Assembly: GCA_963070105.1 (NCBI GenBank)
Contig: OY718804.1
Span: forward strand, 1,662,772-1,726,771
Length of the DNA stretch: 64,000 bases
Source of the DNA: Litomosoides sigmodontis
Taxonomy: Eukaryota; Nematoda; Chromadorea; Rhabditida; Onchocercidae
Reading direction: 5' to 3'
Of the stretch, positions 1 to 25,009 are shown in pieces. The translations under genes were made by a program, and so were the position numbers. Under the pieces are notes generated by a model. The model was not told the DNA's origin and searched no databases. It saw only the letters and a list, made by a program, of their open reading frames with translations. The number at the start of each line of letters is the position of its first letter. The first letter of the stretch is position 1.

Positions 1-836
<836 letters not shown>

Positions 837-3540
837 ATGGTAATAATGGTAATAAAAGATGCGAAATTTAGTGGGACAAGGGAATAATTAGAAGTGTTAT
901 CAATTTAAAGACAATATAAGGTCTTAAATTTGTATTTAATTCCTATTCAAAAATTAACTGACAGAATTATCAGTATACAAATAAAATTTTATTTATATTA
1001 AATTAAATTAAAAAAAGAGTTGATTTATTTGTTTGTCATTTTTTGTTGAATTTAATTTTCTAACTAATGTTTGTGTTTTGTTTTTCTGTGTGAATGAATT
1101 ACTCAACTGATTTGAATAGCAAATTTGTTTTGTTTAAATGAAAATTTTAAATTGAAATTCTTGTAGCATTACAATCAGCTAATATCTAAACGCTTGCAAA
1201 ATCATCACAATTGCACGCAATCATTTAAGCAATGACCAATTTGCTTTAGCAACAATAACAACAATAGCAACAACAACGGCAACAACAACGACAACTGCGC
1301 CTGCGACAACGTTCGCAAATTGTATTGCTCAAGTTTGAAACTCACACTGAAATGAAAGCATTTCTTTTTTTCCTCCTAATTTTTTATTTCAACATTTCAA
1401 TGATTTGAACACGAAGAATTGGAATATTTTCAAATGCAATTTAACTTTCGTATTAAAATAAGTGCTATGATGAAGTAAATTGTGCAACAAGTAATTACTA
1501 ATTCGGTAATTTAAGCCTAAAAAAAATGATAAATTAGTGGTATAACCAGTAATTGATTGTATTCAAATTATTAATTCAGAGGATGAAATTTGTTTCAAAT
1601 CCACGTTTGCTATTTTAATAAATTAAGTTCAAAATTATAACTTAGTTATAATTTTAATAATTTGAAATTTGAATGCAAAAATCCAACTATAATTTCACGT
1701 ACAATTTAAAACTTTAAATTACAACGTGCAGCATAGTCAGATGAATATATGCTTATCGCACAAATCAGCTTCAATTTCCACAATTAGCTGTCGAAAGTTG
1801 TAAGAGTAAACAAACGGAGAAGTCGTATTTTAAATCTCAAAATTAAAACAAACGTTAGCAGTGATGATTCATGCGTTAACTATTCATTGATATGTGTATT
1901 GTATGAATATTCATACTTTGTTTAGTTCTTTTTTTTAAACAAACAAAATTTATTAGTAATATATTTTCGTTTACACAATGAATGCACAGGTAATACAGCC
2001 AAAAATTTTACCTTATTGTGTTTACCTTTCCTCTTTGATCGCAAATAATCATTGTTTCAAAATTCAAATCAATCCTTAATCATTCTCCACTCCTTTCCTC
2101 TCATTCCACATTACTTCTTGTTTACTTGCTTACTGTGAGGGAAAAAAATTTTTCAATTTTTTCCTCAACGATTTTTTCCTCAGCATTATAAATGCCGCCC
2201 TCTTGCTTTTTGTTTTTAAATTTATATTCGAAATTAACAAGTGCCAATGGTAGTAGTAGTAGTAGTAGTGGTGGTAGTAGTAGTGCGACAATGAAGTTGG
2301 AATCATATCTCTCTTATCATCAAGTATACTACTTTTGTAGGAATAATAACTATTACAAAATTGAAATACTGAATACTTAAATTGAATTTTACTTATTGAT
2401 AGTTATTTTATTACCATTATTTTGTTATTACTATTATTGTTTTTGACTGATTATTTCAGTAGGTATTTATATCATTAATAATTTTTTGAAAGTTTAAGAA
2501 TGAATTTAACAAAAATTTCTATTTGCTACTTTTATCTAAATCTTTTAAGTTTTTAATACTTCAATTCATCTATTTCACTTCACAAATTTTGCATTATTTC
2601 ATTTAAAAGCATAAATGAGTGATCATTTATTTTAATTGACCTTTTTCATTAAGTTTTTTTTCTCCGACAATTATTGTCTTTCTCATGTAACTATGAATTT
2701 AAATTGTAATTAGTCATTCGTCTTAATGATCTCACATATTTTTGTTAAAAAACAAAAGCGAAAAAAAAAACACGAAATTATTCAAATGTTGTGCCTTACG
2801 TTATCAGTGATGAGTGTTGTATTGAGAAAAGTGAAAAGTAAAATTTTTGATATAATAAATATTAGTTTCTACTCGTTGCTTCCTAATTCCTCAATGCTTA
2901 TGCTTACGGTACGCCACAATATTACATCAATTAATTTCTGCTGCTTAATTAGCTGATGCGATAAACCTAATTGATATTCAATAGCAGCGGATGATCTTAG
3001 AAATTGCACTAATTGATTTCAAGTTTTTTTACGGTAAAGTGTAAGACGTGGCTGAAAATCATTTTACGTTGAAATAGAAGCAATTTCGAATTCATTCCTC
3101 ACGTCCTCTCAAATTTCATTATCGGTAAGATTACATACACAGCATTCATTCATTTCATATTTCTTTTCCTTTCTTCAAAAATTAATAAATCATCTCTGAC
3201 TGATGAAATGAATTCAGCAAATTTTAGCATGAACACCTGTTTCGCCCATTCCTAGTGCAAATCGTTTGCTATCGGTGATGTGTTTGAAATGCTAATGATG
3301 TACATTAATTATTAAAAATAACTGAGGAACCGCTTCCAAGCATATATTTTATTTCCGTACTATTTCATAAGTGATAATATGAATATTAATTACTGATATT
3401 AGAGTTTCCTGATTTAACGAAAGTGCTCAATAAATTAAAATGTTTATTTTTGTGTGGTTGCATTTTTCTTTTCAAAATTTTAAGTAATTTAAGAAAGATA
3501 ATTGAAATTGAGAGAAAAAAAAACTCAATAATTTAATTGT
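837..3540. other. Non-coding upstream flank of the orphan membrane-protein gene
   Basis: AT-rich sequence with no frame resembling a known protein. It contains an imperfect CAA-rich stretch at about 1250-1301 and a short TAG/GTG run near 2250-2285. A four-codon stretch at 1979-1990 (ATG AAT GCA CAG) is followed by GTAATA and would join in phase to the ATG at 3543, so it could be a small first coding exon, but this is a weak guess. Confidence 0.5.
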
Positions 3541-3542
3541 AG

Positions 3543-5228
<1,686 letters not shown>

Positions 5229-5499
5229 TTGCCTCAATGCCAACAATGTTCATTTATGCTTAATGATAAAAGCACGTAATAATCAAATTTTGAAAAAAAA
5301 AATGTGATTAAAATGTGAGAAAATTTTTTGAAATGAAACGTAGAGCCACAGCTAATTTCCGCTTCTTGTATTGTAAAATTTACATCTTGAAAATTTCATG
5401 TTTAAATAATCTAATTTAAGTTTAATTTCATCTGCTTCTATTGTAAAATTTATATGCAAAAAAATTCAAGTTTAAATAATCTTGTGTTTTCCGTTTTGC

Positions 5500-5505
5500 A
5501 ATAAA
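5500..5505 (+). terminator. Candidate polyadenylation signal AATAAA
   Basis: AATAAA about 270 bases after the stop codon at 5226-5228, in AT-rich sequence with TG-rich stretches further on (5580-5600). It is the best canonical signal on the plus strand after this gene; cleavage position not determined. Confidence 0.35.
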
Positions 5506-6654
5506 TTATCGAATTGTAATTGTCGTCCCATCATTTAATGTAAATTGAAATATTTCAAAAATATATTTATTGAAATGATATGGCTTTTGTTGTTATCACT
5601 ACATGTATTGCTTGAAATCATAATTTTTATCTGATCACTGACTGATACTGTACGATGAATTATTCTGATATTGTATGATGAATTATCTTGTGATACTGTA
5701 CGACGAATTATTGTCTAACAACAATGTTTTCACGTTTTGAAATCAGTACGTGCCGCGTGACTAACTTGAAATAACAAGTGCAGTAATTCAAGTTAGTGAA
5801 TAGGTGCTGTAATTGGTATTTGTGTGTAAATTTAAGTTTCATTTTCATTCTTTTTACAAAATTAATATTTCTTAGATCGTTGTATGAGATGAACTCGCGA
5901 AATGTATGCTACATAATTGACACTAATGAATGAATTAATTTCGTTTTTCATTCCTTAAAACTATGAGTCATCTCAGTGAATAATTTCTTGCCTTATATGT
6001 GTAACATTTATATCGTAAGTGAGGCTTAATCGTTTATTCATTTCCTATTTTCATTAATTTTCCATTCACTCATTCCTCATTTCCATTTACTATTAAATTT
6101 TCATTCATTCATTCGCGGTATGTCTTTTGACAAGTTTAGTAATAATTTGCACAATTCTTTTTTCCACCTTTCCCTTTTTTTCTTTGTAAAAATTTCTTTG
6201 GTCCTCAAGTCGTTTCGCATTTTAAATATTGTTATATTGAAAACAAAAAAAAAGGAAAATAAAGAAAGAGTTTTCTGTTGCAAAAACACATTAAAAGCAA
6301 AAGTGATCATATAGCAAATAAAATTAGAAATTAATTAATGATTACTCAATTCAATATTTTATAGTAATGATTGCGACAATTCTTGTTATAATCCAATTTA
6401 CTTCCAATTATCTACTTCTTTCACATCACTCAAATCAAATTTTGCTATGAATTTCATACAGAAAAAAACTGAAAAATTACCATTTTAAGGAATTTAAATC
6501 ATTTAATTCAAAATCATTTAATTCAAAACTACAATATTAAAAAATTTCTTGCAAAATATTTCTGCTAAAACTTTTTTAATTTTCACCACAGAAAAATGTG
6601 TGTTCGTACTGAGGAAACAAAAAAGAAACTTAATAATAATAAGAATTAAAAATT
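5506..6654. other. Intergenic region between converging genes
   Basis: Separates the plus-strand gene ending at 5228 from the minus-strand annexin ending at 6655. The only structure seen is three degenerate tandem copies, about 28 bp each, of a GATACTGTACGATGAATTAT-like unit at about 5643-5712. No coding similarity was seen. Confidence 0.6.
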
Positions 6655-10750
<4,096 letters not shown>

Positions 10751-10778
<28 letters not shown>

Positions 10779-11468
10779 AAACTCTTTTAATAATTTTTCA
10801 ATTAATGATTTTAGACGAAAAAAATAAAAAACAATTAGCATTGCTAGGAATGCTCGACGTACGCTAGCCGTTGCGGACATAAACTCTTTTAATAATTTTT
10901 CAATTAATGATTTTAGACGAAAAAAATAAAAAACAATTAGCATTGCTAGGAATGCTCGACGTACGCTAGCCGTTGCGGACATAAACTCTTTTAATAATTT
11001 TTCAATTAATGATTTTAGACGAAAAAAATAAAAAACAATTAGCATTGCTAGGAATGCTCGACGTACGCTAGCCGTTGCGGACATAAACTCTTTTAATAAT
11101 TTTTCAATTAATGATTTTAGACGAAAAAAATAAAAAACAATTAGCATTGCTAGGAATGCTCGACGTACGCTAGCCGTTGCGGACATAAACTCTTTTAATA
11201 ATTTTTCAATTAATGATTTTAGACGAAAAAAATAAAAAACAATTAGCATTGCTAGGAATGCTCGACGTACGCTAGCCGTTGCGGACATAAACTCTTTTAA
11301 TAATTTTTCAATTAATGATTTTAGACGAAAAAAATAAAAAACAATTAGCATTGCTAGGAATGCTCGACGTACGCTAGCCGTTGCGGACATAAACTCTTTT
11401 AATAATTTTTCAATTAATGATTTTAGACGAAAAAAATAAAAAAAACAATTAGCATTGCTAGGAATGCT
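10751..11468 (-). repeat. 102-bp tandem repeat, seven units, spanning the annexin B start codon
   Basis: Units begin at 10751, 10853, 10955, 11057, 11159, 11261 and 11363, exactly 102 bp apart and nearly identical. Read on the minus strand, each unit holds the ATG, eight further annexin codons (MSATASVRR) and about 75 bp of upstream sequence. Because 102 is a multiple of three and no unit contains an in-frame stop, the frame stays open from 11390 into the annexin. The outermost unit has two extra A residues and then runs into unique sequence (AACAGCG), marking the ancestral upstream edge. Each unit contains the short inverted repeat AGCATT-CCTAGC-AATGCT. The proximal unit alone continues into the annexin body. 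Confidence 0.95.
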
Positions 11469-14211
11469 AACAGCGAAAACACATCAAAAAAAGATTTTTT
11501 TTTAGCATTAAATTGTATTATGATTTTTGTATAGAAAAAAATTTTATTGATTATCATAGAAGTTGCTTGAAACCATAACTTATCAAAAAAAGTTAGCAAA
11601 TTAACTGATAAATAGCTAACGAAAAATATTTTCTTTCAATAATGTTTTGTAAATTTTTTAAAAAAAAAAAGAAATGAAAAAGAAAACTAATAGGCCGTAA
11701 ATGAAGCCAAAAAAAAAAATATTAAGACAAGGAGAACATGATCATCGAAATACTAGCACGAAAAAAATGAAAAACTTCATTTTTTAAATTAACAAAGAGT
11801 TTCAATGAATTTTTGAAAAATCATTAATGAAATAAAAGAAAAATTGAAAAAGAAAAAGTGAAATTGAGAAGAATTGGGAAAAAATAGGATTTTACTTCTA
11901 CTAAAATACAAAAAGGCTATCAATAACACCGTAACTGAGAAATTCTCATTTTTTCCCTCATATCTCTCTCCCTCTCGCCTCCTCTCTCTCTCTCTTTCGA
12001 CCTTTCTCTCCCGCCTTTTTTCTTTCCCATAAAATTTCCTTTATCCAAAAAAAAAAGGGAAAAAGCGAAATTGTTTTTCTAGCGAATCTCTTTCCTTCCT
12101 TTTTTTTCCATTTGAATTCATTCATCTTGTGAAATTCAATTCGACAAAAATGCAAAAAGTGGAAGAAGGAGGAGGAGGAAGTGAAAATCGGAAAATGGGA
12201 AATTTATTGTTATCGAAATGATTTTTTTCGTCCATTTTTTTCTTTTCCTTTATTGTTTAATGAAAAAAAAAAATGTTCAATGTCAATGACATCTGAATGT
12301 CTCTCTCTCTGTCTCTCTCCGTCTCTCTCTCTCTTTTCCTGTCTTTTTTTTACTTTATTTTTCGTTGTTTTTTTTTCTTTTGTATAATAAATTTTTGTGA
12401 AATGATGAGAGAAATGGGATCAGGATGAGAAGCAAACGATCAGAAGCATTGATTTATATTTAATAGGTTTTTTTTAAAAGTTTTAGAATTTGAAATGAAA
12501 GAGCAAAATAGTGTTGCTCAGTGCAAATGGACGATGAACGGATTGCGTGAATTGATGGAGGAAAAAATTTCAATGTAAGGCAGTATTTTGTGCTATTTAA
12601 AAATTATTTAATAATTTCATTTTCATTTAATATTTTTTGTATTTTTGTTTAAATTTGAAAATATTTAGAATTGTACTTGTATGGTTATGTCGTTGTTTTT
12701 TTTTTGAATTGAAATTGAATTAAATTGATAGTGCTAATTCCTATGCAAAGAGCTGTTATCAGAGTGATGGAATAATCCAGAAGTTTAGAGAGTGCTTGAA
12801 TTCTGATTTTCATTTAAATTACGTGCGTGAATGAATGTCTTTTCAAGGAGCGCAAAAAAAAGCAGAACAAATGCTAAATTAGATATTAAATTCAGTTTAA
12901 TGTCAAAATATCATTTAATTTTCTTTTAAATCACCGCCGCACAATTTACATATTTTAACTGGTAATGCAAATTTAGCCATTGAAAACTCCACGTGGTACT
13001 ATTTACAAAATGTATTCTATGACATTTGTGAATTTTTTTTTGTGAATTTTAAATTGCATTGAAATTATTTTTAAGTGAAAAAAAAATGAATGCGGAAATT
13101 TGAGCACTTGCTTTTTTTTCACACACACACGAAAAAAAAAAGCTTTATCTAAAAAGCAATCGTAAAAAACAGGTTGTAAAATTTAAATTGATCAATTGAT
13201 ATGACATGACATATGCAAATTACAGCCCAAAAATGAAGAGAAAAATGCAAAAAGAGCTAAGTGATAGCAACAGGTGTGATAATGGTAGTGATTTAATGGC
13301 GATAATCAATAGTAGTGACCAGTGGTAGTAGTACTGATAAGAGTTAATAATCACTGACAGTTACTGTCAAACTACGAGACATGCGAACATAATGATAAGT
13401 TTAGTGATACGCTATCATCATAAACTTGTAGGAGCAGATAAAAGGGTGCAACAGGTTAGAGATGAGATAATTTTTTTTTAATTAAAAATTCTAAAGCATT
13501 TAAAATGTGAAATGGTAACATTGATCAATCCATCAAATTAGTTATTTAATGAGTTTTGTTCATTGATTATTATTTTCTTTTCAAAAGAGCATTGAGTAGA
13601 TATTGAGATTTGTAATACTAATTATTACGTGTTAACAGAAATTGAAAACTAACTGTACGGTACGATTGAAGTAATTTTCAAAAAAAAAAAAAGAAAAAAA
13701 ATTGAAATTTCAAATTTGTTATCTCAAACATCTTACATACATTATGAAAAAATAATATGAAATTTTAATTTATAATATGAATTATACTTCTTCGTACTAT
13801 AAAATTACATTTGATAAAGATGAAAATATAATCCACGTAACTCACGTATTAATCGTATAATGTACAAACGTAACGCTGTTTTTAATGCTATCAGTGAGTG
13901 AAGGAAAAATTTGCTGAAAAAGATAAGATTAAATTTGTATTACTGTAATCCCTCCGTAACATATTTCTTTTCTCTTTCTTCTTTTTTCCCACGTTAAACT
14001 CGTCCAATGCTATTTGCGTGTAACTACGTGTACTTTGTAACTACGTGCAAACGTGCCAATGCACAATTGAAATTATTAACGAAACATAGCGGTTGTTGTT
14101 AGTTTTCTTATCCATTGAATGTGTTCAATGCTATTATATTACTACTATTAGCTTTAAGCTTAGAAGCTGAGGTGGCAGCAACGAGTTACATTGTGTTATA
14201 AATTGCAGTGA
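11469..14211. other. Non-coding spacer between the annexin genes
   Basis: AT-rich with several poly-A/poly-T runs, CT-rich tracts at 11955-12015 and 12297-12345, and no frame resembling a known protein. It presumably includes the annexin B promoter. Nothing more specific was seen. Confidence 0.6.
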
Positions 14212-14219
14212 ATTATGGA

Positions 14220-14486
14220 TGATAGCGAATTGAGAGTGATAGCGAATTGCGAGTGATAGCGAATTGCGAGTGATAGCGAATTGAGAGTGATAGCGAATTG
14301 CGAGTGATAGCGAATTGCGAGTGATAGCGAATTGCGAGTGATAGCGAATTGCGAGTGATAGCGAATTGAGAGTGATAGCGAATTGAGAGTGATAGCGAAT
14401 TGCGAGTGATAGCGAATTGCGAGTGATAGCGAATTGCGAGTGATAGCGAATTGAGAGTGATAGCGAATTGAGAGTGATAGCGAATT
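14220..14486. repeat. 17-bp minisatellite, about 15.5 copies
   Basis: Tandem units of GATAGCGAATTGMGAGT, where M is A or C. The order of the variable base over the 15 full units is A C C A C C C C A A C C C A A. The array lies about 490 bp downstream of the stop codon of the annexin at 14971-19065. The open frame across it (17-residue period) is a repeat by-product. Confidence 0.97.
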
Positions 14487-14970
14487 ATGAATTACAAATG
14501 ATAAGTTAACGGAATTATAGTGAATTATAACAAAGTGCTGATAATGAATTACGATTGAATGATACGAAATTACGACGAAATTGTAAATGAAAAATTTCAC
14601 GGTGACGATAATCAGAAGTGATGTTGTAAGAAATGAAAAAAAAAGCAATTTTAATAATATTACAATTATTAAAATTCTAACTAAATTCATTCATATTTTT
14701 TGTTCCTTTTGTCCTTCTAAATTTGACAACAATCTTATCGTTCAATTCCAATATGAAATTATCAATTCCAATTCCAATACAAGTGCAAAATTTTCACTTT
14801 TGAATACTTAACGCAGCGGTAAATGTGTTTGCAAATGGAAAAAAAATGTGATGACTATTAGTGAAAAGGTGAAAATTGAGAGTTTTTTTTTGTTTTCTTC
14901 TGTCTTCCGAAAATTACAAAAATTCAATGAAATTATCAATGCTATTATCATTAATAAATCATTGAAATTT

Positions 14971-19065
<4,095 letters not shown>

Positions 19066-20266
19066 TTTTTTTTTGAAAATATCCTCTCTCTCTCTCTCTC
19101 CCTCTCTTTTTCTTTCAATGATATATCTAAAATGATAGGATTATCATTGTTTATATTTTTTGGGCGACAAAAATGAATAAAATTGTTAAGCGAATGATTG
19201 AAAATGGAATGCAAATTCGTTTTTTTTATAAAATTCATTGTTGCGTTTGAAATGCATAAATTAGCTGTAAATTGTTAAAAATTTACACATCATACATTTA
19301 CTCCTAACCAAAATAGCTACTTTTAATTGAAGTAATCAATTTAAATGGTATATTTGATGAAGTAGTATCTCGTACATTCGGAAATCGAACTCAAAGATTT
19401 AACTTAAATACACTGAAATATTAAAAAATTCGATTCAATTGCTACGAATATTAATATTTACATCAATATCGTCGTCGTCATTATTGTTTATCCAGTTTAG
19501 TAAATGATATTCATTACATCCGGTATAATAGAATGAAATGGGAATTCGAAAGGGAAAATAATTTAAGAAATTTGAAATTATAAAATGAATTAATCAATAT
19601 TGCTTCTCGAAATCTACACATTCGACGATACATTTGTGAGTAAAATGTTAAAAAAATTCGAATTAAATTTAGGCATTGAAAGAATTAATTAAATTTAATT
19701 TTCCTAAATGGCAAAATTATCTTTCAGAAGTGAAAGAGAAGCAAAAAAAAGATGAATTTGAAAAATCTAAATGAACAGCACCATTTCAACGTTTAGCAAA
19801 TTAATATTAAATGAAATAGCTAGCGAAGAAGAAGAATAATACTCTTTCATTTACAATTTTATCTGAAATTTGGAGGCACAGAAATTTACAATTTAATCTG
19901 AAAAAAAAAAGAAGCTATTAGCGGAATTGTTAATGATTTGAAACAGCAATTTTTATATTTTGCACGTAAATTTCGTTTTAATAATAAGAAAATTTTAATT
20001 ATACATATATGCATATGCATGTAAATATATACAGGAATTAATATCAGTATAATTATATATGTAAATATATGTATGTATAGAAATTAGCAGAAAAACTAAA
20101 ATGCTCGAAAAACTGAATTCTATTTGGAAATTTAAACAATTTAAACAAAGTAATATTATATGCACAGCATATGCTTGAAAAAATTTTTCAAAAATGAAAT
20201 TTTAAGGGAAAAAAGGCATTTGCTTTTTCTTTCTCTTTTTGCGATTAAAACTCAATACAACGAGAA

Positions 20267-20267
<1 letters not shown>

Positions 20268-20330
<63 letters not shown>
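20268..20330. repeat. (CA)n microsatellite
   Basis: About 31 uninterrupted CA dinucleotides in the gene-free stretch upstream of annexin A. Confidence 0.97.
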
Positions 20331-20336
<6 letters not shown>

Positions 20337-20521
20337 ATGCAATAGCTAAGGCATGCAATTTCATCAGATAAACTTTAGCGAAGAGAAAGGGAAAGAAAAA
20401 TAGAAGTTATGTGTTTAACAATTAAAATTCTCACTTCTCCAAATTTCCATTTCAATGCATTGATTGAAGTGAACAATTTGTGGCAAATTAAAATTTCCAT
20501 TTACAGGAATGAAAATGAGAC

Positions 20522-20565
<44 letters not shown>

Positions 20566-20844
20566 AAGAGGATGAAGGAGTAGGAAAAGTCGATCGGTAG
20601 TTTTTAAAAAACCAGCAATGCCTTTTTTTTGGCTTTGCATTAAAACGTTCGTTTTGCGTAGAAGTGCACTGAAAGAGCCCACTCTGAAAATGTTCGCTCA
20701 AAGAGCAAACAACCGTCCTGCACGCCTTCTTTTTCAGGACATCCTAAATGATCGAATTTCAGGACATGCTAAGTTTATTGTAGCAAAAAATTTTTGCTAA
20801 TAGCGCAACATTTATCACTCATTACAAAATACTACTCTAATAAG

Positions 20845-20927
20845 GTAGGTGGTGGATAAGTGGGTGAGTAGGTAGGTTGGTAGGTAGGTAACTAGCTAGG
20901 TAGGTAGGTAGGTAGGTAGGTAGGTAT
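20845..20927. repeat. (GGTA)n microsatellite, imperfect
   Basis: Tetranucleotide GGTA units interrupted by TGG, CTA and AGC variants; ends in a pure run of six to seven units. Confidence 0.9.
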
Positions 20928-23900
20928 GCAGACAGGTATGATTTGTAGGTGCACGTAGCCTATGATAATTGCAACATAAATCTACAACAACAAACTTCTC
21001 CAGTTACACATTTCATAGCCTAATAATTCAAAAGCATTATTATCAAATTTCTTTCAGCATATGTGAACTATTTATACTAAATGAAATGAATTTTAATTTG
21101 TGAGATTTGATAAACTGCATACCATAGGAAGTCAAATTTAAAAGTATCACACTACAAAACCTTCTAGTATTGCTTGCTTTGAAACTACCATACGTGGAAT
21201 AATCCTGCTAAATAAAATAAATTTAAATTTGTGAAACTTTATAAATTGCAAGACGTGCAATTGCAACGGATCATGGAAATCTCCGCTCTATCCTAGTGCA
21301 AATGCATAAAGTTAGAATTTGTTTAACTTTAGGCAAAAACCAATCTGCCAAATGGGCAGCGGAAGATTTGAGGAACGATGAAGAGGAGGAGGGGGGGGGA
21401 GCGGGGGAGGGAGCGAACAGTTTGCTCACAAGTGAAATTGATAGAAAATGGTTGTGTGTGCGCTCAGCGGTGATTCATCGTTCATCGTCACTGGTCGTCT
21501 CGTTTCGTCCATCGAGGAAGGGAATGTACTTAAATGCAAAAAATCGATTTGCAATTTCATTTCATGTCATTTTTGAGCTCTTCCTTATTATCACTTTTTT
21601 GAAATGCAACAAAATGGAGCTATATGAGTGGTCACGTACACGTTCTTGTACACACGTGATGTACGTTGTATTGGATGGAAAAGCTTGCTTTTATGGGTGA
21701 ACAGTGCTTGAGAGATTTGAATTACTACGTGCTACTGTTCTTTGTAAAAATGTTGAATTTGCTTCAAATTAGTAATGGCTTTATGAACTAATGCATTCTC
21801 TTGTATATGCGAAAAAAAATTCAGATGACAGCAATAATCACGATAATTATAATATTTGTAATGGAAATGATGATTTTAGCAATCTTGACAATTATGATAT
21901 TAGTAATGGAAATGATGGTTTTATGGATAATGATGATAATAATGATAGGACCGTAAAGGAAAAAAACCATTAGTGGTAACGAATAATGATTGTAAAATGA
22001 CGGAAGTGATAGAGATGATGTTGATGATGATGATGATGATGATGATGATAAACAATATTAGTGATAATGATGATAAATTAATGATAAATTATAATTTAAA
22101 ACAGCCATGCAACACTTCTACTAGCATTAGCATTTACTGTAGCAATGATGAAAGCGAAATGATCGTAGCAGCAATGATAGCATGAAAAATCAGTAGTCAT
22201 ATTTACACAGCAGATGATGATCACCAAAGCGATCTCAATATGAAATTGCCATCAAAAGTGGTAAAAATTAAAAGCGGCTGAAAATTGTCATCATCCTTTC
22301 TCATTTCAGTCAACAAATTCTTCATTTTTTTTTAATTTTGAAAAAAAAAATCAATCAATCAATCAACAATGCTACAGTTTCGAAGATCGAAAGAAATTTT
22401 TTTTTTTTGCATTTACGCATTTATACAGTATGCTTGTTATACAAATACAGTGTGCCTATCGGCATAATATGGAAATACAATATGCTTATAAACGCTATTT
22501 CTTATATCATATTTAGATTGAAAGAAATTAGAAATTGTAAAATTACAGCAGCTCATGTTACTGCTTAATTTTTTCCAAAAAGCATAAATAATTCTAGGGA
22601 AAATTATTAATTTAATTAAATTGTTTTGTTTTAGTTTTAGTTTGTGTGTTTTTTTTGAAAAAACCAGCACAAACACATATGCGCGGAAAGAACTGGTCAC
22701 CACTCATCAACGTGTAAAATAATTTGAAACAAAAAAAAAAACTAGACAAATTTTAAAATAGAAGGAAAACGTTAGAAATGAATTCTTTTCATGATTTCAT
22801 TCAAATAATTAAGCGGCACAAGTATTTATTTCAATCGATGGAAATGGATGCAAAGTGGAAAAAAAAAAGTAATTTCCCACTTCGCTACCATCAGTATCCG
22901 TCAATTTTTGCAGTGGAATGGAATTGACTGAAATGATTCATTAATTAGAAATAAATGTAGAAAAAAAAATGTAGAATGTGAGTCATACATAGAATAAGTT
23001 AAATGAGTAGGAAGGATTACGTATCGATTATAAAATTAATAAATTAAGTTGAAATTTGTAAATAAAACAAATAAATAAATAAAATTCAACGTAAACAAAT
23101 GAATAAAGCGTTCATAAATAAAGTAATTAAATAAACGAAACACAAAATAACGTAAAAAATAAATACGCAAAAAGCGCAAATTTTGCTTATTTTTATTTGC
23201 TAAATATTTCAACAAAAAAAAAACGAAATTTTTACAAAGACAAAAACAATCAATTAATTATAATTTACGAGAAAGATAAACAGTGGAAAGTACACATTGT
23301 TAAACAGTTCAATTTTAAATAAAAATTTTTTAGTATAAAAAATTGCTTTCGTTTTAAAAATTGAAAATGCTATTTTATTTTTTCATTTCCCATTTAAGTA
23401 CTAATATGATTGAATTAAACCTGGAAGAATAGAACTTTAATGTCATCATTTTTTTTCAGTAAAATAAATTAATAGGTTCCATTATTTACTCTATCACATG
23501 TGAAAATTAATTACATCGCATGCTGCTTGCTTATATGAGCAATGAAAAAATTAAATTAAATTCTCACTTTTCCTCTCGTTAGGAATTACGTGATTACGCT
23601 AGCTTACGTGTTGCAAGTGTTACATGTACATTTCTTCTTTCCATATCAGCAGTACACGTATATTTAAATTTAGCTTTTTTTTTGCAAGCAATCAATCGAT
23701 AATGAGTGCAGCATGCGCGCACCACAAATTCATTTTAGTTAACTTACTCGCACTAAAATTCAAGCAGTTGCTTCATTTTCAATTTCACAACTGTATTATT
23801 TTAACTCTAAGTGATGATCACCATTGCTCTATTATTATCATAATCATTATTGCTGTTAATGAATAACGATTATTAGGATTATTAGAATTTACTATTACTA

Positions 23901-25009
23901 TCATTAATTATTAAATTATCGATACTTATAATATGACAGTTCTGGTGTAATTTCAATTTACGAAATTTAGTTCAATTTCAGCGAAAATTCTTATTTTGGT
24001 TTCAACTACCTGACAACAACATATTTCAAAACAACTACGTAGTGTAATAATGTACCTTACAATTATTTTTTTTGTGAAATGAACAAGAGAAAAAAAACAG
24101 TAATTAATGAAATTTACATGCAGAGGTAATAAGTCAAAATTTACTTTGCACTAACAATATTTTAGGATGAAATAATAAAAATTAAACTGTTTAAATGACT
24201 TTTCCTACGAAGCCACGTACTACGTGAAAAAAAAAACCAAAATATTCATTTCAATTTCTTTCATCAAATAAATTTCTTTTTTTTTTGTTCGTTTTATGAA
24301 AACTTGCGAGAAAATGTAATTGCGCAATAATTGTGGAAGAAAATTTTCCTCAACTTACTTACCTTCAAATTGCATCATTCATTTTTTACACTTAACTCAC
24401 TCAAACATTTCACTTTTTTTTTTTGATGATTTAAGCGCCATTTTTACTTGTTTCATTAACCCAGAAAAAAAAGAAGCACAAAACTTGAGTGAATATTATT
24501 ATCGATCGATAAAAAAATTAATTACTTAGGAGTAAAACAAAAAAAAAGAAGAGAGGAATGGATGAACAATTTATTTCAATGACAATAAGCTTTGCTAAAA
24601 AAAAATATCAAAATTCAATTATACATATATGCATATGACAATAACTTTACAGCAATACCGATAGGATTATCCTGAAACATTCATTTCATTTTTCTTTTTC
24701 CTAATTTTATCGCTTTTTATTTTACCAAAAAAAAGTCATTTTTCGTTTCAGCTAGCATTTTTCAATTATTCCACATCTCTTATCGCTCATTTCATTCATT
24801 TTAAAATTCCATAATTTCATAACTTTTCCATTTTTTGAACTCTTTTCTTTTCAAATACAAAAATGTTACATCAATATGAAGACATTCATTCAGTGAACAG
24901 CTCCAAAAGATAATTAATTTCCGTGAAAAATACGCATTTAAGCATTCAACGGAAAACAGAAATCATTTTTAAATTATTCCTCATCACTTGCGGAAATACG
25001 CCGACGCAA

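Larger units (their letters stand above)
19066..25009. other. About 5.9 kb without a supportable gene
   Basis: Upstream flank of annexin A and 3' flank of the nucleoredoxin-like gene. It holds several simple repeats: CT-rich tract 19082-19110, (CA)n 20268-20330, (GA)n 20519-20561, (GGTA)n 20845-20927 and (GAT)n 22013-22048. Short open frames are low complexity or isolated, with no similarity I recognise and no phase-compatible exon partners. Confidence 0.6.

Noticed and set aside
14196..14690. Open frame with 17-residue repeats (SLSIRYHSQFAIT)
   Set aside because: It follows the 17-bp minisatellite; 17 units of frame arise automatically from a 17-bp period lacking stops.
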